A stretch of DNA of 64,000 bases, taken from the NCBI GenBank assembly GCA_905178155.1, contig CAJINV010000002.1, forward strand, positions 3,601,838-3,665,837, in the 5' to 3' direction. A model generated the notes under the pieces. That model was not told the DNA's origin. It saw only the letters and a program-made list of their open reading frames with translations, and made no database searches. Numbering within the stretch: position 1 is the first letter of the stretch; each line of letters begins with the position of its first letter. This document shows, one piece after another, positions 35,346-47,347 of this stretch. Position numbers and translations under genes: made by a program. This DNA is from Amoebophrya sp. A120 (lineage: Eukaryota > Sar > Dinophyceae > Syndiniales > Amoebophryaceae).

Positions 35346-37631
35346 TCTGGCATCATGACTCTGAGCTCTGTAAGTACTTATTGTGTAGCCGCAAAGAGCT
35401 CCTGTCATGCAAAAATTTAATGCACTTGACAACGCAGGACCAGGAGCCGGGCAGATGTGCCATTGCACAATTAAGCGCAAGCGAAACGTGAAGACGAACA
35501 AATATTAAAGTGAAGCGTTTCATAAATACGAATACCTGAGCAGGACGACGATTCGAAGTGCAGTACTATCTTTATACAACACAGATCTATTTGTGAATCG
35601 CATTATACCGATCGGAGATGATCATCACATACGCCATAATTCTTCCTGTTTGTAGATGCAAATTGCGTGGTCGAAGCTGCCCTCCTAATGCAAGCTGCAG
35701 CTGCGTTTTTACACGACGAAGATGATGAGGTTGACGCAACTAAAACTAAATCTCTTTGTCTTTTTTCTATTTACTTCTAACACCAGCCGGAGCACAAGAA
35801 CGAAATCCTCTTCGCAACCAATTATTCTTCGCCTGCGCCTTGTTGAACAAGTTATATTTTTCGAACAGTGTCATCTGTTGTCAAAATTACAGACACGCTA
35901 AGATGACCCTTTAGTACTACACTAGAAGTCATACAATTTTGCCAATGTTTTCCTCACCGCTTCGGAGTGGTAGAAGGCCCTGCATGGTAGAAGAAGTCAC
36001 TGTTTCGTCCCGACTGGGAGGGAACAGCAACTACAGCAAGGGAGTCGTGTATTCGTTATATAAAAACCAGGGCCGCTTACGCTTTTGCGGGAGCAGGGTT
36101 GTAGTACAGCCCGTCCTTACTTTTGCATTGTATATGTTTACAATGGGCCGCGTGAAGATAGTCCTCAGGACTAGGAAGACACGACTGCGAAGACAGGATG
36201 TACCGGAATGATGATCTTCCGGTCGGTCTTATTCTCAACTACACAGACGAAAATATTAAATCACTTTTGTTCACGAACACCAACGGAATGAACAACGAGA
36301 GAGAATGGGCATGCGTGCTGCTACCCGCAGATCAAAAGTGCAACAAAATCCTCGGTAGAAAAAGCTTCGATCAACTGTTGATGGTGCAGCTTTCTGCAGT
36401 GGAAGATAGAAGAGACTCGACACAAAAGATCTTCGCGGATCCACTACTTCGTGGATAACTTCTGTCTCCACGAATTTTCTTGAGCAAGGAAGGATCAAGA
36501 GTGAGCACAGGAACGAGCCACGCGCACCAAGATCAATTTGACACTGCCACGCAAACAGCAAACAACAAATGTAATGAGTTTGAGTATTTGTATGCGTTAT
36601 TATTCCAGCAGGCATCCTTCGAAGAGCGATCGGTTTGCTCGCGGCTCGTAGGCAAGAAACTGGGTACTTACTTACCACGGAGCGTGAAGATCAAAAAATC
36701 ATCCCGGGAACAATCTATCATTCAAGAATTTCGTCGGTCTTGATGGGAGACACTTGAATAAATCGGACCGGCCTTTGTGACACAACATCTGCTAAGCCTT
36801 CGGTTCTTGATCAATGTCCATATTGGATGAACGTGCGCAATATACTATGCAAGGTAAAGGTTCATCATCTGAATGAAAAATGCATTCTATTGGGCACATC
36901 ACGTTGTTGCTCTTTACTAGCCGGCAACTGTATCAAAGCACTTACTAGTAAAATAGCTCCCGATAAAATCAATGTGTTTGCTGCCTGTTCAGGGTTCAAA
37001 TAGAAGTTGAGATTTCTATCTCGTTATAATTCTGTGGACTCTCAAGTGTAAATTTTGCGACTAAAAAGTAAAAGTCGGCTCATTCTTGTACTGACACACC
37101 AATTCCTCGTCATCCCTAGTGCAAAATCTTCTATCACGTGGGTACTGAGGACAACTCTGTTGGCTTGTAAAGAAGAAACATATTGCAATTATAAAGAATT
37201 TCTGCAATACAGATTAAAAAAATGCCTTTCGCCCAGCGGTTTCTTGCCTGGCTGGCGTCCGCGTTCTACGTGGCCTTCACGCTCTCTCTTTCCTTCTATC
37301 AACTGCAATTTTATGTTCGTCTGGGACACTGAGAAAGCGACAGTGTTTGTGGTCAAATGCATAGATATGCCTTTGCCTCTCGGGAGGTACCTCCTGAGTA
37401 CTAATTGTATAATTTGAAGGCGGTCTACAACTAGGTTGCATGGCAATTATGCGGAAGTAGGCACGACATGTTTTCACGAGGCTATGGTATCTGATCATGC
37501 CTATAATCTTGCATCAGAACAAGTCGTCAACTTCTGTGGTTTGGGGAAAGAACGCATTTCTAGTATTTGCTGTGACTGCTCAGCGGGTTATCTTCGGCAT
37601 GACAGGTGGTTTATTGCAGTTGCACTTCTTT
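35346..37631. other. Spacer, no convincing gene
   Basis: Mostly AT-rich. Frames at 35939-36211, 36198-36458 and 37055-37417 are open but conflict with reverse-strand frames and show no family features. No introner ends recognised. Confidence 0.5.
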
Positions 37632-37937
37632 GACGAGGAGGAGGACCCAGATCGAAGATCTTTGCATCTCCATACCCCCGCGCTGGACTCAACGGAAACG
37701 AATGCCGTGCTCGCCGTCTCGCTCTCGCGCTCGAGCCGGACTGGACTGGCGCTGCTTCGTCCTCTGCTGATCCAGGTGGGGCCGCTGCCGACGCGGCTTC
37801 ACCTCTCCTGCAGGAGGGGTCGACTGTAGGGCCGTTGCTTGATACAACTCGTGGTGGTGGTGCCGCTGGAAACGCCGGAGCAGGAGGGACGAGCGAAGTC
37901 TCTTTCAAATCTATCGGTTCCCCGTCGCGGTCCTTCG
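37632..37937 (+). CDS. GC-rich Ala/Gly-rich ORF fragment upstream of retroelement pieces
   Basis: About 100 open codons, GC-rich unlike the flanks, with ADPGGAAADAASPLLQEG and LDTTRGGGAAGNAGAGGTSE. It ends in the SFKSIGS.SRSFD sequence that also ends the recombinase-like and RT fragments downstream. A family B introner interrupts it right there. It may be the first ORF of the retroelement. No start or stop defining a full gene. Confidence 0.35.
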
Positions 37938-38259
37938 ATCAAGAACAAAAATCCCCCCTTCCCATATCAAAACGGAAATCTGTGATGCAGATCATTTGTG
38001 GTCACAAATCAGCTTTGTCATGCTAGAAGGAAAAAGATGCGGACTGTAGAAGTGCTAGGCTGCGTGGGAAAGCCTTGCATCTTCAGCATGACCACACGAG
38101 GCAGCTGCAAATGGGTGGAAACAGGATCACAAATTGCTTGCAAACGAGGCCACAACTGCGCCTCTTTGCCTTCCAACAATACAAGTTGATTTGTGTACTC
38201 AAATACAGCATCACAAATTTCGCTTTCGATATGGGGAGCGGGGATTTTTCCTTTTGATA
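37938..38259. mobile_element. Introner, family B, in retroelement sequence
   Basis: Left end near ATCAAGAACAAAAATCCCC, right end GATTTTTCCTTTTGATA. The direct repeat is short (TCG) at best. Interior same orientation as 13187. Confidence 0.75.
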
Positions 38260-38370
38260 TCGGCCCACTTCATGTTCAGCCCCACCACCGTGTGAAGTGG
38301 GGTCTCTAGTTTCGTCCACAATCGGATAGAACTCTCGTTTCGTCCACAATGAAGTGGAATCTCGGGGCGA

Positions 38371-38465
38371 AGCAGATAGGGTGACGCGGAGCGAAGCAGA
38401 TAGGGTGAAAGCAGATCGGGGCGAAGGCAGCGGCGGAGCGAAGCAGATAGGGTGACGCGAGCGCT
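38371..38465 (+). repeat. Short tandem repeat GCGAAGCAGATAGGGTGA
   Basis: Three to four imperfect copies of an 18-25 bp unit (GCGAAGCAGATAGGGTGA with variable spacers) just upstream of the recombinase-like fragment. Confidence 0.6.
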
Positions 38466-38925
38466 AGATGGCCCGTCTGGGGATGTGTCGTCTGCCTTCA
38501 CTTTTCCAGCTTCAGGCGACTCGCGTAAAACAAGAACCTCCGCGCAGATGAAAGCTGCCTGTAGGTTGGCTTCGGATCCGGCGGCTCTCTCACAGTGTGT
38601 CCGGCTTTTGGGTGAGCTTACTTCTCTCGCTTCGAGTAGTACGACAAAGTCGCAGATTTTGAAATATGAACGCATTACCCGGTCTAGCGGGGTGGAGCCC
38701 TGGCCGGTCACTTTCAGGACGATCGAAAATTTTATTGCCGTAGCTCTCGCAGCGGGCTACAAGACCTTCGACGATGTTGATACCAGCCTGATTTTGAAGC
38801 AAATCTATCGGTTCCTCCTCGTCTCTTTCAAATCTATCGGTTCCTCGTCGCGGTCCTTCGACCCCACAGCGGCGGGACTATCCTACAGAAATAAATTAAT
38901 AGAACTAACAAAATGGAGCGTCTAA
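38440..38925 (+). mobile_element. Tyrosine-recombinase-like N-terminal fragment of a DIRS-type retroelement
   Basis: The frame contains DPAALSQCVRLLGELTSL, KSQILKYERITRSSGVEPWP and FIAVALAAGYKTFDDV. This resembles the helical core-binding (SAM-like) part of the tyrosine recombinases of DIRS-type elements, where a PWP...ALAAGY pattern precedes the catalytic domain. The catalytic R...HxxR...Y part is absent; after LILKQI the frame runs into the 76-bp repeat shared with the RT fragment. Assignment to the YR family rests on pattern resemblance only. Confidence 0.45.
38824..38899 (+). repeat. 76-bp repeat, copy after the recombinase-like fragment
   Basis: TCTTTCAAATCTATCGGTTC through GAAATAAATTAA. 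The same sequence is at 39944-40019, and a 29-bp partial copy is at 37909-37937. A second partial copy of its start is at 38800. Confidence 0.9.
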
Positions 38926-39034
38926 TTTTTCAGAGCGATCAAAAGTTGCGGCATGGGCGCGCCTGGCATTGGTCTGAGATTGTTCCCTTCCTTCTTCCTG
39001 TGTTGAGAGAGCGAGAGATTTGAGGGCTTAAAAC

Positions 39035-40177
39035 TTGGCGTACAGGGCAAGAAATATCTCACTACCACTACTTCGAAGCGCGAGCACTTTCGCGCTTCAT
39101 CATTTTCCCACCCATAAGTCGACAGTAGGTCGACCCGCCCTTGTGGTGTTTAAAAATGTCCGGAAAGTTTTCGCGGAGAAGCGGAAAGTTTTCGCGGAGC
39201 TGCTCGTGACCATCGTCATGCTTGTCATTGACGTCCATAAGGCGTACAACTCGCTGTGTGTGGCGCCGGACCAGAGGGGATTCAATCGGTTTTGTGTTTT
39301 CAACCCTCTGAAGGGTGTCTACGACTTCTACGAGGCGGCGACATTTTGCTTCGGGAACGTCCACAGCGTGGTCGGGTGGTGCAGGATTTCGGCAGCTCTG
39401 CGAGCGGTCATCGTTTTCTACGTGGGCATAGCCATTGGCGTCTATGTCGATGACTTCCCGGCCCCCGTTGCGTCTTCGGTCGCAGACTTCGCCAGGCGGT
39501 GCGCCCTTCGGGTCTTCGAAATCGTGGGGCTGGCCATCCACCCGGACAAAGTTAAAATGGCGCAGGTTCTGGAAATCCTGGGGTTGCTCTTCGACACCAC
39601 CTCTGCGCCGCCTACGTTCCGGATTTCGGAAGAACGGCGGAGGGAAATCGGGCACAAGATCAACCAGGTATTGGCCTGCGGCCACCTTCCGCGGGCAGCG
39701 GCTGAAGAACTTCACGGCAAGGTGATGTTCTGTCTCAGTGCCTTGGTTGGCCGGCAGTTCAATCCAGTGCTTCGCCCGCTTTCGAACTACATCAACTTCC
39801 CGGACTCGTCAACGGTTGGGGGCGGCTTGTCTGAGAAGCTTCGCCAATGCTTAACCAACATCAAGGCCATCCTCCAGCAGGACATTGTTAAGTCCACGAA
39901 GTTCGAGGACCCCCGCGCCCCCAACTTCGTCGCTTACACCGCTTCTTTCAAATCTATCGGTTCCTCGTCGCGGTCCTTCGACCCCACAGCGGCGGGACTA
40001 TCCTACAGAAATAAATTAAGTATACCCATAGAAGTACCAGACGAAAAAATCCTGTTGCTAAAGTCCTGTCGTTGTTACCGAAAGTTATGTAAAAATGCGG
40101 AGACCAAAAGTAGAGACAGTGTTTTCATTTCTCATGCAGTGCGCAATTCGTCATTTTGGTTGACGGTTAGATATTAG
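39035..40177 (+). mobile_element. Reverse transcriptase fragment, DIRS-like
   Basis: The frame encodes an RT palm: DVHKAYNSL (motif A), AATFCFGNVHSVVGWCR, then VYVDDF (the YxDD catalytic motif), GLAIHPDKVKM and LEILGLLFDT (motifs D/E), followed by a thumb-like ELHGKVMFCLSALVGRQFNP as in DIRS/tyrosine-recombinase retroelements of algae and dinoflagellates. N-terminal fingers are missing or degenerate. The frame breaks off at PNFVAYTA, just where a YTDA motif would be expected in an RNase H-type domain, and continues into the 76-bp repeat. Catalytic DD is present but the element is truncated on both sides, so it is likely dead. Confidence 0.72.
39944..40019 (+). repeat. 76-bp repeat, copy after the RT fragment
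   Basis: No difference from 38824-38899 where compared. It fuses in frame (SFKSIGSSSRSFD) to the truncated RT. Confidence 0.9.
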
Positions 40178-40338
40178 TAGAGAGGTGTAAGTACTAAAAA
40201 AATTTTGTCATGGTGAACAGCCTAAGAGAGCTGCAGCTGCTGTAAACCGCAAGACCAATTCATACGTTTTTCTTCCCTACGGAGGTGTACTTTAATATTT
40301 CTCTTGGATATTAGGGACGACCGCACGAAGACGCCGGA

Positions 40339-40953
40339 ATGTTGGCGAAAGTCACAGAGTACACAGCGATACGCTTCTCCGAGTTGATTAACGGTGCCAG
40401 CGAGATCCCCCCGGGCGAAAAAGAATCCTACAAGCAATTGCTGGAAGCGGACCCGCTCACCGTGGACGAAATTCCCGACCGCGCCGAGGCGGCGTTGAGC
40501 GCCGAGCAAAAAGCCGAGCGCCTGGAGCTTGTGAAGTCCCTCAAGAACAGAGCGTTCGAAGACGCGCGCGAGCGTCAGGTCCGTGAACGGATGGAGGCCG
40601 AAGGGATAAATCCAGACGCGTTCTTCGACGGCCCTCCGTATCGCGGCGATAAAACGGCCTTCACGGGGGGCGGGAGCGTGCCGGTGACTGGCGCGATCCG
40701 CCGTGCGGAGAGCACGGAAGCTTCCAGTACCGCAGCGGGAGGGTCCAGATCCAGAAGAAGGAGGCGTCGCTATGTTAATCCAGCAGCCGCCAGTCCGGTC
40801 TACCCCGCGCTGCCACCGACGTTTCCGCCGCCCGCATTGGACTACAGTGCTGGGGTGCAGCATGACATGACGCCGCCGGCCACACCTGCGGCGCTGAAAA
40901 ACAAAACCGCGGGGGCCGCTGCTGTTGCAACTGGCGGTCCACCGGGACTGTAA
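40339..40953 (+). CDS. Chimeric gene: unknown charged domain fused to the C-terminus of the 11.9-16.1 kb gene
   Basis: 204 codons from the ATG at 40339. Residues 1-143 are a charged helical sequence of unknown family (SELINGASEIPPGEKESYKQ, AERLELVKSLKNRAFEDARE). It ends in an Arg run (SRSRRRRRR) encoded by the breakpoint motif. Residues 144-204 are the last 61 codons of the gene ending at 16149, including its stop and 3' region. The fusion is exactly in frame. Whether it is expressed is unknown. The reverse strand also has a long open frame (40222-40863), probably a shadow. The fusion could be an assembly artefact, but the breakpoint motif recurs at other junctions. Confidence 0.55.
   Translation: MLAKVTEYTAIRFSELINGASEIPPGEKESYKQLLEADPLTVDEIPDRAEAALSAEQKAERLELVKSLKNRAFEDARERQVRERMEAEGINPDAFFDGPPYRGDKTAFTGGGSVPVTGAIRRAESTEASSTAAGGSRSRRRRRRYVNPAAASPVYPALPPTFPPPALDYSAGVQHDMTPPATPAALKNKTAGAAAVATGGPPGL
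40713..40770 (+). repeat. Breakpoint-associated repeat
   Basis: CACGGAAGCTTCCAGTACCG through GAAGAAGGAGGCGTCGC. The whole 58-bp version recurs at 49729-49787. Shorter versions are at 42361, 43161, 44014, 44814, 45667, 46467 and 47320, always at a junction between duplicated pieces. Confidence 0.85.
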
Positions 40954-41830
40954 GTTCTATCGATTGTCGGAGATGGAAGATCAACGGAGATTTGTTGACA
41001 ATATTCGAGCTTTCTCGGACAGTAGGGAGTTTTGCTCATGACCTTTGATAGCAATACCAAAAGAAAAATCGGATCTTTGCCGATTTTTCGGGGGAAGGTG
41101 GATACAAGAAGACGGAACTGCTTACTTTCAAAGCAATAATAGCGAGCTTTAAATAACGATAATGGATTTACTGGAAATAAAAATCGAGGTCAATTTGACC
41201 TTATCGCGGTAGATGTTGAAGCGATGAATTATCAGATTTGCTGATCGCCCACGAGAGCAGCGCGCTTTTTTTTACATTTGACTCTAGTATCTATCTAAGC
41301 AGATCCATGCCATGCAAACCTTGGACATCACCTCCTCCACGCGAAGGAAAAACAAAACTATGCGAAGAACTGGAACTGCTTTTTATCCCTACAAAATGAT
41401 ACGCCAATTCATCACAGATGAGCATGAGACGATTATAAATCTGTGACTAACTTTATCGGGAAAATGAAAATGAACCGTACTTTTAACAACTACGCTCTGT
41501 CAGCTGGACAATCTGGACGATGATCTCATTGAGAGCAAGAAGCGAGGACTGGTGTCCTCTTTCGCTTCTGTTTACGACCGAAACAAGCACAGAAGTTGTA
41601 CTACTGATTTATCAAATTATCACAAATCTTAAGCGCCGTAACTCTAGTATACCGTGTGCAGAGACGGAGTTCTTGTCGATTTTGGTTGTTTCTGTTGGAG
41701 GGCAAGACTCTTGTCCGCGACGGAAGTAACAAACTCTAAAAGAACAGTCCCTACACGCGGATAGAGATTTCGGGCTTAAAGAAAGAATCCCGGGATTTTT
41801 TGATACCAGTCAGAGAGTGCTAATGCTATT
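40771..41830 (+). repeat. Segmental duplication, copy 2 (1060 bp)
   Basis: Copy of 15967-17026 at a constant offset. The left junction follows GAAGAAGGAGGCGTCGC; the right junction jumps to sequence matching 25365 onwards. Confidence 0.92.
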
Positions 41831-41834
41831 AGGC

Positions 41835-44800
41835 GCAGGTGAGCTGCAGAAGCAGTATTTATGAACGTATTCATAAACTATGCAAAATAAGTAGTAAAAC
41901 GACCAGGAGATGAACCAAACCAGTTCGAAGACTTCTTGGAAGCAAATCTTCTTCGAGTGCGATACTTTTGCACAGGATATGATGCGCCTCCGCCTGTTTG
42001 ACCGGCACTTGGAAACCCGATATGCATTGCAAATATCGATCTGGGTCTGGAAGGATGCAAGGCGAAGGTTTCTCATGCTTGTCTGCCACGACTGAAGAAT
42101 TTGTGATGCGCCTCCAAGAAGACACCCGTTTGCTTGTCATAGATACAAAAACGCAGTTTGTCATGCGAAAAACGCAACACTTACACTAAGCAGAGGAGAT
42201 ACAACTTCTCATGCGTGGCTGTCCAACATTACAGAGCATTCACTAGTCCCACCCCAGCATTACAACTTTCCAGACCCAGACACATTTTCATTTGGACACC
42301 CGAAAGGAGATCTTGAAAGCCCGCGCCGGGCAAGAAAAAATCCAGAAGAAGCCCGCGCCGGTCCAGATCCAGAAGAAGGAGGCGTCGCAAAAGGGAATTA
42401 CAAACTCCATCCCTCATGCGTTCCAAATTGCTCACGCATTACAAATTCCATGAAGAATGGAATTTGTAAGGTGTAGGCCGCAGCCTGGAGGAGTGGAGTT
42501 CTGTAATGCGGAACGTTCGCGACTTTTTCACAGAAAAAGTTGCATGAGTTCCAGCTTCCGTGACATCAGAAAAAGCGCGGCATTTTAAGGTCAAAAATTG
42601 AATGCTTCTTCTGGATTGCTTATCCGCCTCTAGCGCTGTCTTTTCGGCGTGTTGTTTTTTGACCTGTTTTCTGTGTTGTTTTTTGACCTGTTCTCTGTGT
42701 TGTTTTTTGACCTGTTCTCTGTGCCGTTTTTTGACCTGTTCGGGTACTTGTCCTGGAACCTGTTCCGCAGCTTGTCTGTGGAAACGGCCTCTGGTGGGTG
42801 TATTCGCACAGATAACGCCTTATCGTGCACAGATAGCAAGTTATCGCGAACAAATGGCCCAAAAGTGCACAGATGGGACGCCATCGCGCGGAAATGGCCT
42901 AAAGCCACGCAGATAAGTAGTCCTGTTGCACGAGTAAGCACCTCGGCCGTCTTTGTGGGTATTTTAGAACGGAACGCAGCGCGGGGTCTGATCGTCGTGC
43001 GCGATGACAAGACCAATAAGACTACTTCAAGAGGCGCGTGTAGTGTGGTCGAAGGGTTTTGCGCTTTCGGAAGTGCAAAACTGGCCGCGGACGGTCCCGG
43101 AGGCGTTCAATTAAGAAATTTGGGAGCTGTTTCGGGAGCTGAGTTTTTTGCACCTTTAAAGTACCGCAGCGGGAGGGTCCAGATCCAGAAGAAGGAGGCG
43201 TCGCCACTCTGCTCCTCCGACGCCCGGCGGCGCTACTATCCTGAGGAAAAAGTGTCTCATGCAGGATAGGCATGATAGAACTCTCACAGAATCTGTAATG
43301 CTATGTCCTACATACCAGGCCTCGCGGGTCATGGAAAAGAACCTGCATGACAAGCCTGGCATTCTTCCAGACCCAGACACTTTTGCATTTGATACTCCCT
43401 GCGGCTGCACGACCCGCTGAGGGAAGCCGCAGCTTGATTGTGGACTTTGGTTTATGATACAAGAAGACCAAGGCATCGCTCTGCAGAGCAGGTGAGCTGC
43501 AGAAGCAGTATTTATGAACGTATTCATAAACTATGCAAAATAAGTAGTAAAACGACCAGGAGATGAACCAAACCAGTTCGAAGACTTCTTGGAAGCAAAT
43601 CTTCTTCGAGTGCGATACTTTTGCACAGGATATGATGCGCCTCCGCCTGTTTGACCGGCACTTGGAAACCCGATATGCATTGCAAATATCGATCTGGGTC
43701 TGGAAGGATGCAAGGCGAAGGTTTCTCATGCTTGTCTGCCACGACTGAAGAATTTGTGATGCGCCTCCAAGAAGACACCCGTTTGCTTGTCATAGATACA
43801 AAAACGCAGTTTGTCATGCGAAAAACGCAACACTTACACTAAGCAGAGGAGATACAACTTCTCATGCGTGGCTGTCCAACATTACAGAGCATTCACTAGT
43901 CCCACCCCAGCATTACAACTTTCCAGACCCAGACACATTTTCATTTGGACACCCGAAAGGAGATCTTGAAAGCCCGCGCCGGGCAAGAAAAAATCCAGAA
44001 GAAGCCCGCGCCGGTCCAGATCCAGAAGAAGGAGGCGTCGCAAAAGGGAATTACAAACTCCATCCCTCATGCGTTCCAAATTGCTCACGCATTACAAATT
44101 CCATGAAGAATGGAATTTGTAAGGTGTAGGCCGCAGCCTGGAGGAGTGGAGTTCTGTAATGCGGAACGTTCGCGACTTTTTCACAGAAAAAGTTGCATGA
44201 GTTCCAGCTTCCGTGACATCAGAAAAAGCGCGGCATTTTAAGGTCAAAAATTGAATGCTTCTTCTGGATTGCTTATCCGCCTCTAGCGCTGTCTTTTCGG
44301 CGTGTTGTTTTTTGACCTGTTTTCTGTGTTGTTTTTTGACCTGTTCTCTGTGTTGTTTTTTGACCTGTTCTCTGTGCCGTTTTTTGACCTGTTCGGGTAC
44401 TTGTCCTGGAACCTGTTCCGCAGCTTGTCTGTGGAAACGGCCTCTGGTGGGTGTATTCGCACAGATAACGCCTTATCGTGCACAGATAGCAAGTTATCGC
44501 GAACAAATGGCCCAAAAGTGCACAGATGGGACGCCATCGCGCGGAAATGGCCTAAAGCCACGCAGATAAGTAGTCCTGTTGCACGAGTAAGCACCTCGGC
44601 CGTCTTTGTGGGTATTTTAGAACGGAACGCAGCGCGGGGTCTGATCGTCGTGCGCGATGACAAGACCAATAAGACTACTTCAAGAGGCGCGTGTAGTGTG
44701 GTCGAAGGGTTTTGCGCTTTCGGAAGTGCAAAACTGGCCGCGGACGGTCCCGGAGGCGTTCAATTAAGAAATTTGGGAGCTGTTTCGGGAGCTGAGTTTT

Positions 44801-47347
44801 TTGCACCTTTAAAGTACCGCAGCGGGAGGGTCCAGATCCAGAAGAAGGAGGCGTCGCCACTCTGCTCCTCCGACGCCCGGCGGCGCTACTATCCTGAGGA
44901 AAAAGTGTCTCATGCAGGATAGGCATGATAGAACTCTCACAGAATCTGTAATGCTATGTCCTACATACCAGGCCTCGCGGGTCATGGAAAAGAACCTGCA
45001 TGACAAGCCTGGCATTCTTCCAGACCCAGACACTTTTGCATTTGATACTCCCTGCGGCTGCACGACCCGCTGAGGGAAGCCGCAGCTTGATTGTGGACTT
45101 TGGTTTATGATACAAGAAGACCAAGGCATCGCTCTGCAGAGCAGGTGAGCTGCAGAAGCAGTATTTATGAACGTATTCATAAACTATGCAAAATAAGTAG
45201 TAAAACGACCAGGAGATGAACCAAACCAGTTCGAAGACTTCTTGGAAGCAAATCTTCTTCGAGTGCGATACTTTTGCACAGGATATGATGCGCCTCCGCC
45301 TGTTTGACCGGCACTTGGAAACCCGATATGCATTGCAAATATCGATCTGGGTCTGGAAGGATGCAAGGCGAAGGTTTCTCATGCTTGTCTGCCACGACTG
45401 AAGAATTTGTGATGCGCCTCCAAGAAGACACCCGTTTGCTTGTCATAGATACAAAAACGCAGTTTGTCATGCGAAAAACGCAACACTTACACTAAGCAGA
45501 GGAGATACAACTTCTCATGCGTGGCTGTCCAACATTACAGAGCATTCACTAGTCCCACCCCAGCATTACAACTTTCCAGACCCAGACACATTTTCATTTG
45601 GACACCCGAAAGGAGATCTTGAAAGCCCGCGCCGGGCAAGAAAAAATCCAGAAGAAGCCCGCGCCGGTCCAGATCCAGAAGAAGGAGGCGTCGCAAAAGG
45701 GAATTACAAACTCCATCCCTCATGCGTTCCAAATTGCTCACGCATTACAAATTCCATGAAGAATGGAATTTGTAAGGTGTAGGCCGCAGCCTGGAGGAGT
45801 GGAGTTCTGTAATGCGGAACGTTCGCGACTTTTTCACAGAAAAAGTTGCATGAGTTCCAGCTTCCGTGACATCAGAAAAAGCGCGGCATTTTAAGGTCAA
45901 AAATTGAATGCTTCTTCTGGATTGCTTATCCGCCTCTAGCGCTGTCTTTTCGGCGTGTTGTTTTTTGACCTGTTTTCTGTGTTGTTTTTTGACCTGTTCT
46001 CTGTGTTGTTTTTTGACCTGTTCTCTGTGCCGTTTTTTGACCTGTTCGGGTACTTGTCCTGGAACCTGTTCCGCAGCTTGTCTGTGGAAACGGCCTCTGG
46101 TGGGTGTATTCGCACAGATAACGCCTTATCGTGCACAGATAGCAAGTTATCGCGAACAAATGGCCCAAAAGTGCACAGATGGGACGCCATCGCGCGGAAA
46201 TGGCCTAAAGCCACGCAGATAAGTAGTCCTGTTGCACGAGTAAGCACCTCGGCCGTCTTTGTGGGTATTTTAGAACGGAACGCAGCGCGGGGTCTGATCG
46301 TCGTGCGCGATGACAAGACCAATAAGACTACTTCAAGAGGCGCGTGTAGTGTGGTCGAAGGGTTTTGCGCTTTCGGAAGTGCAAAACTGGCCGCGGACGG
46401 TCCCGGAGGCGTTCAATTAAGAAATTTGGGAGCTGTTTCGGGAGCTGAGTTTTTTGCACCTTTAAAGTACCGCAGCGGGAGGGTCCAGATCCAGAAGAAG
46501 GAGGCGTCGCCACTCTGCTCCTCCGACGCCCGGCGGCGCTACTATCCTGAGGAAAAAGTGTCTCATGCAGGATAGGCATGATAGAACTCTCACAGAATCT
46601 GTAATGCTATGTCCTACATACCAGGCCTCGCGGGTCATGGAAAAGAACCTGCATGACAAGCCTGGCATTCTTCCAGACCCAGACACTTTTGCATTTGATA
46701 CTCCCTGCGGCTGCACGACCCGCTGAGGGAAGCCGCAGCTTGATTGTGGACTTTGGTTTATGATACAAGAAGACCAAGGCATCGCTCTGCAGAGCAGGTG
46801 AGCTGCAGAAGCAGTATTTATGAACGTATTCATAAACTATGCAAAATAAGTAGTAAAACGACCAGGAGATGAACCAAACCAGTTCGAAGACTTCTTGGAA
46901 GCAAATCTTCTTCGAGTGCGATACTTTTGCACAGGATATGATGCGCCTCCGCCTGTTTGACCGGCACTTGGAAACCCGATATGCATTGCAAATATCGATC
47001 TGGGTCTGGAAGGATGCAAGGCGAAGGTTTCTCATGCTTGTCTGCCACGACTGAAGAATTTGTGATGCGCCTCCAAGAAGACACCCGTTTGCTTGTCATA
47101 GATACAAAAACGCAGTTTGTCATGCGAAAAACGCAACACTTACACTAAGCAGAGGAGATACAACTTCTCATGCGTGGCTGTCCAACATTACAGAGCATTC
47201 ACTAGTCCCACCCCAGCATTACAACTTTCCAGACCCAGACACATTTTCATTTGGACACCCGAAAGGAGATCTTGAAAGCCCGCGCCGGGCAAGAAAAAAT
47301 CCAGAAGAAGCCCGCGCCGGTCCAGATCCAGAAGAAGGAGGCGTCGC
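41835..47347 (+). repeat. Tandem array, 3.3 copies of a 1653-bp composite unit
   Basis: Units 41835-43487, 43488-45140, 45141-46793 and partial 46794-47347. Open frames in the three units have identical translations. Each unit contains, in order: a copy of 25365-25872 (the broken coiled-coil module with its introner relic and its family A introner), the breakpoint repeat, about 200 bp rich in introner-type motifs (42390-42590), a 24-bp minisatellite (42647-42745), about 400 bp of unique sequence, the breakpoint repeat with a segment matching 49744-49842, and a copy close to 25130-25369. The first unit lacks that leading piece and is joined to the 1060-bp duplication instead. No complete gene seen inside. 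Confidence 0.9.
42647..42745 (+). repeat. 24-bp minisatellite TGTTGTTTTTTGACCTGTTC
   Basis: Four tandem copies of about 24 bp; the last is degenerate. Repeated in each array unit (44300, 45953). Open on both strands (reverse: GQKTTQRT-type repeats), but there is no sign that it is a protein. Confidence 0.85.

Noticed and set aside
35939-36458. Two overlapping forward ORFs of about 90 codons
   Set aside because: They conflict with a longer reverse ORF (36271-36678), and none shows recognisable protein features.
40222-40863. 213-codon reverse ORF across the chimeric junction
   Set aside because: The forward frame extends the known C-terminus of the 16-kb gene and ends at its stop; the reverse frame has no such support.
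42649-43269. 206-codon ORF in each array unit, starting with a Phe/Leu-rich repeat
   Set aside because: It is driven by the 24-bp minisatellite, open in several frames and both strands, and runs across piecewise junctions; no protein family features.
41835-47347. CRISPR-like or satellite interpretation of the tandem array
   Set aside because: The repeat unit is 1.65 kb and composite, with no short repeat-spacer pattern.
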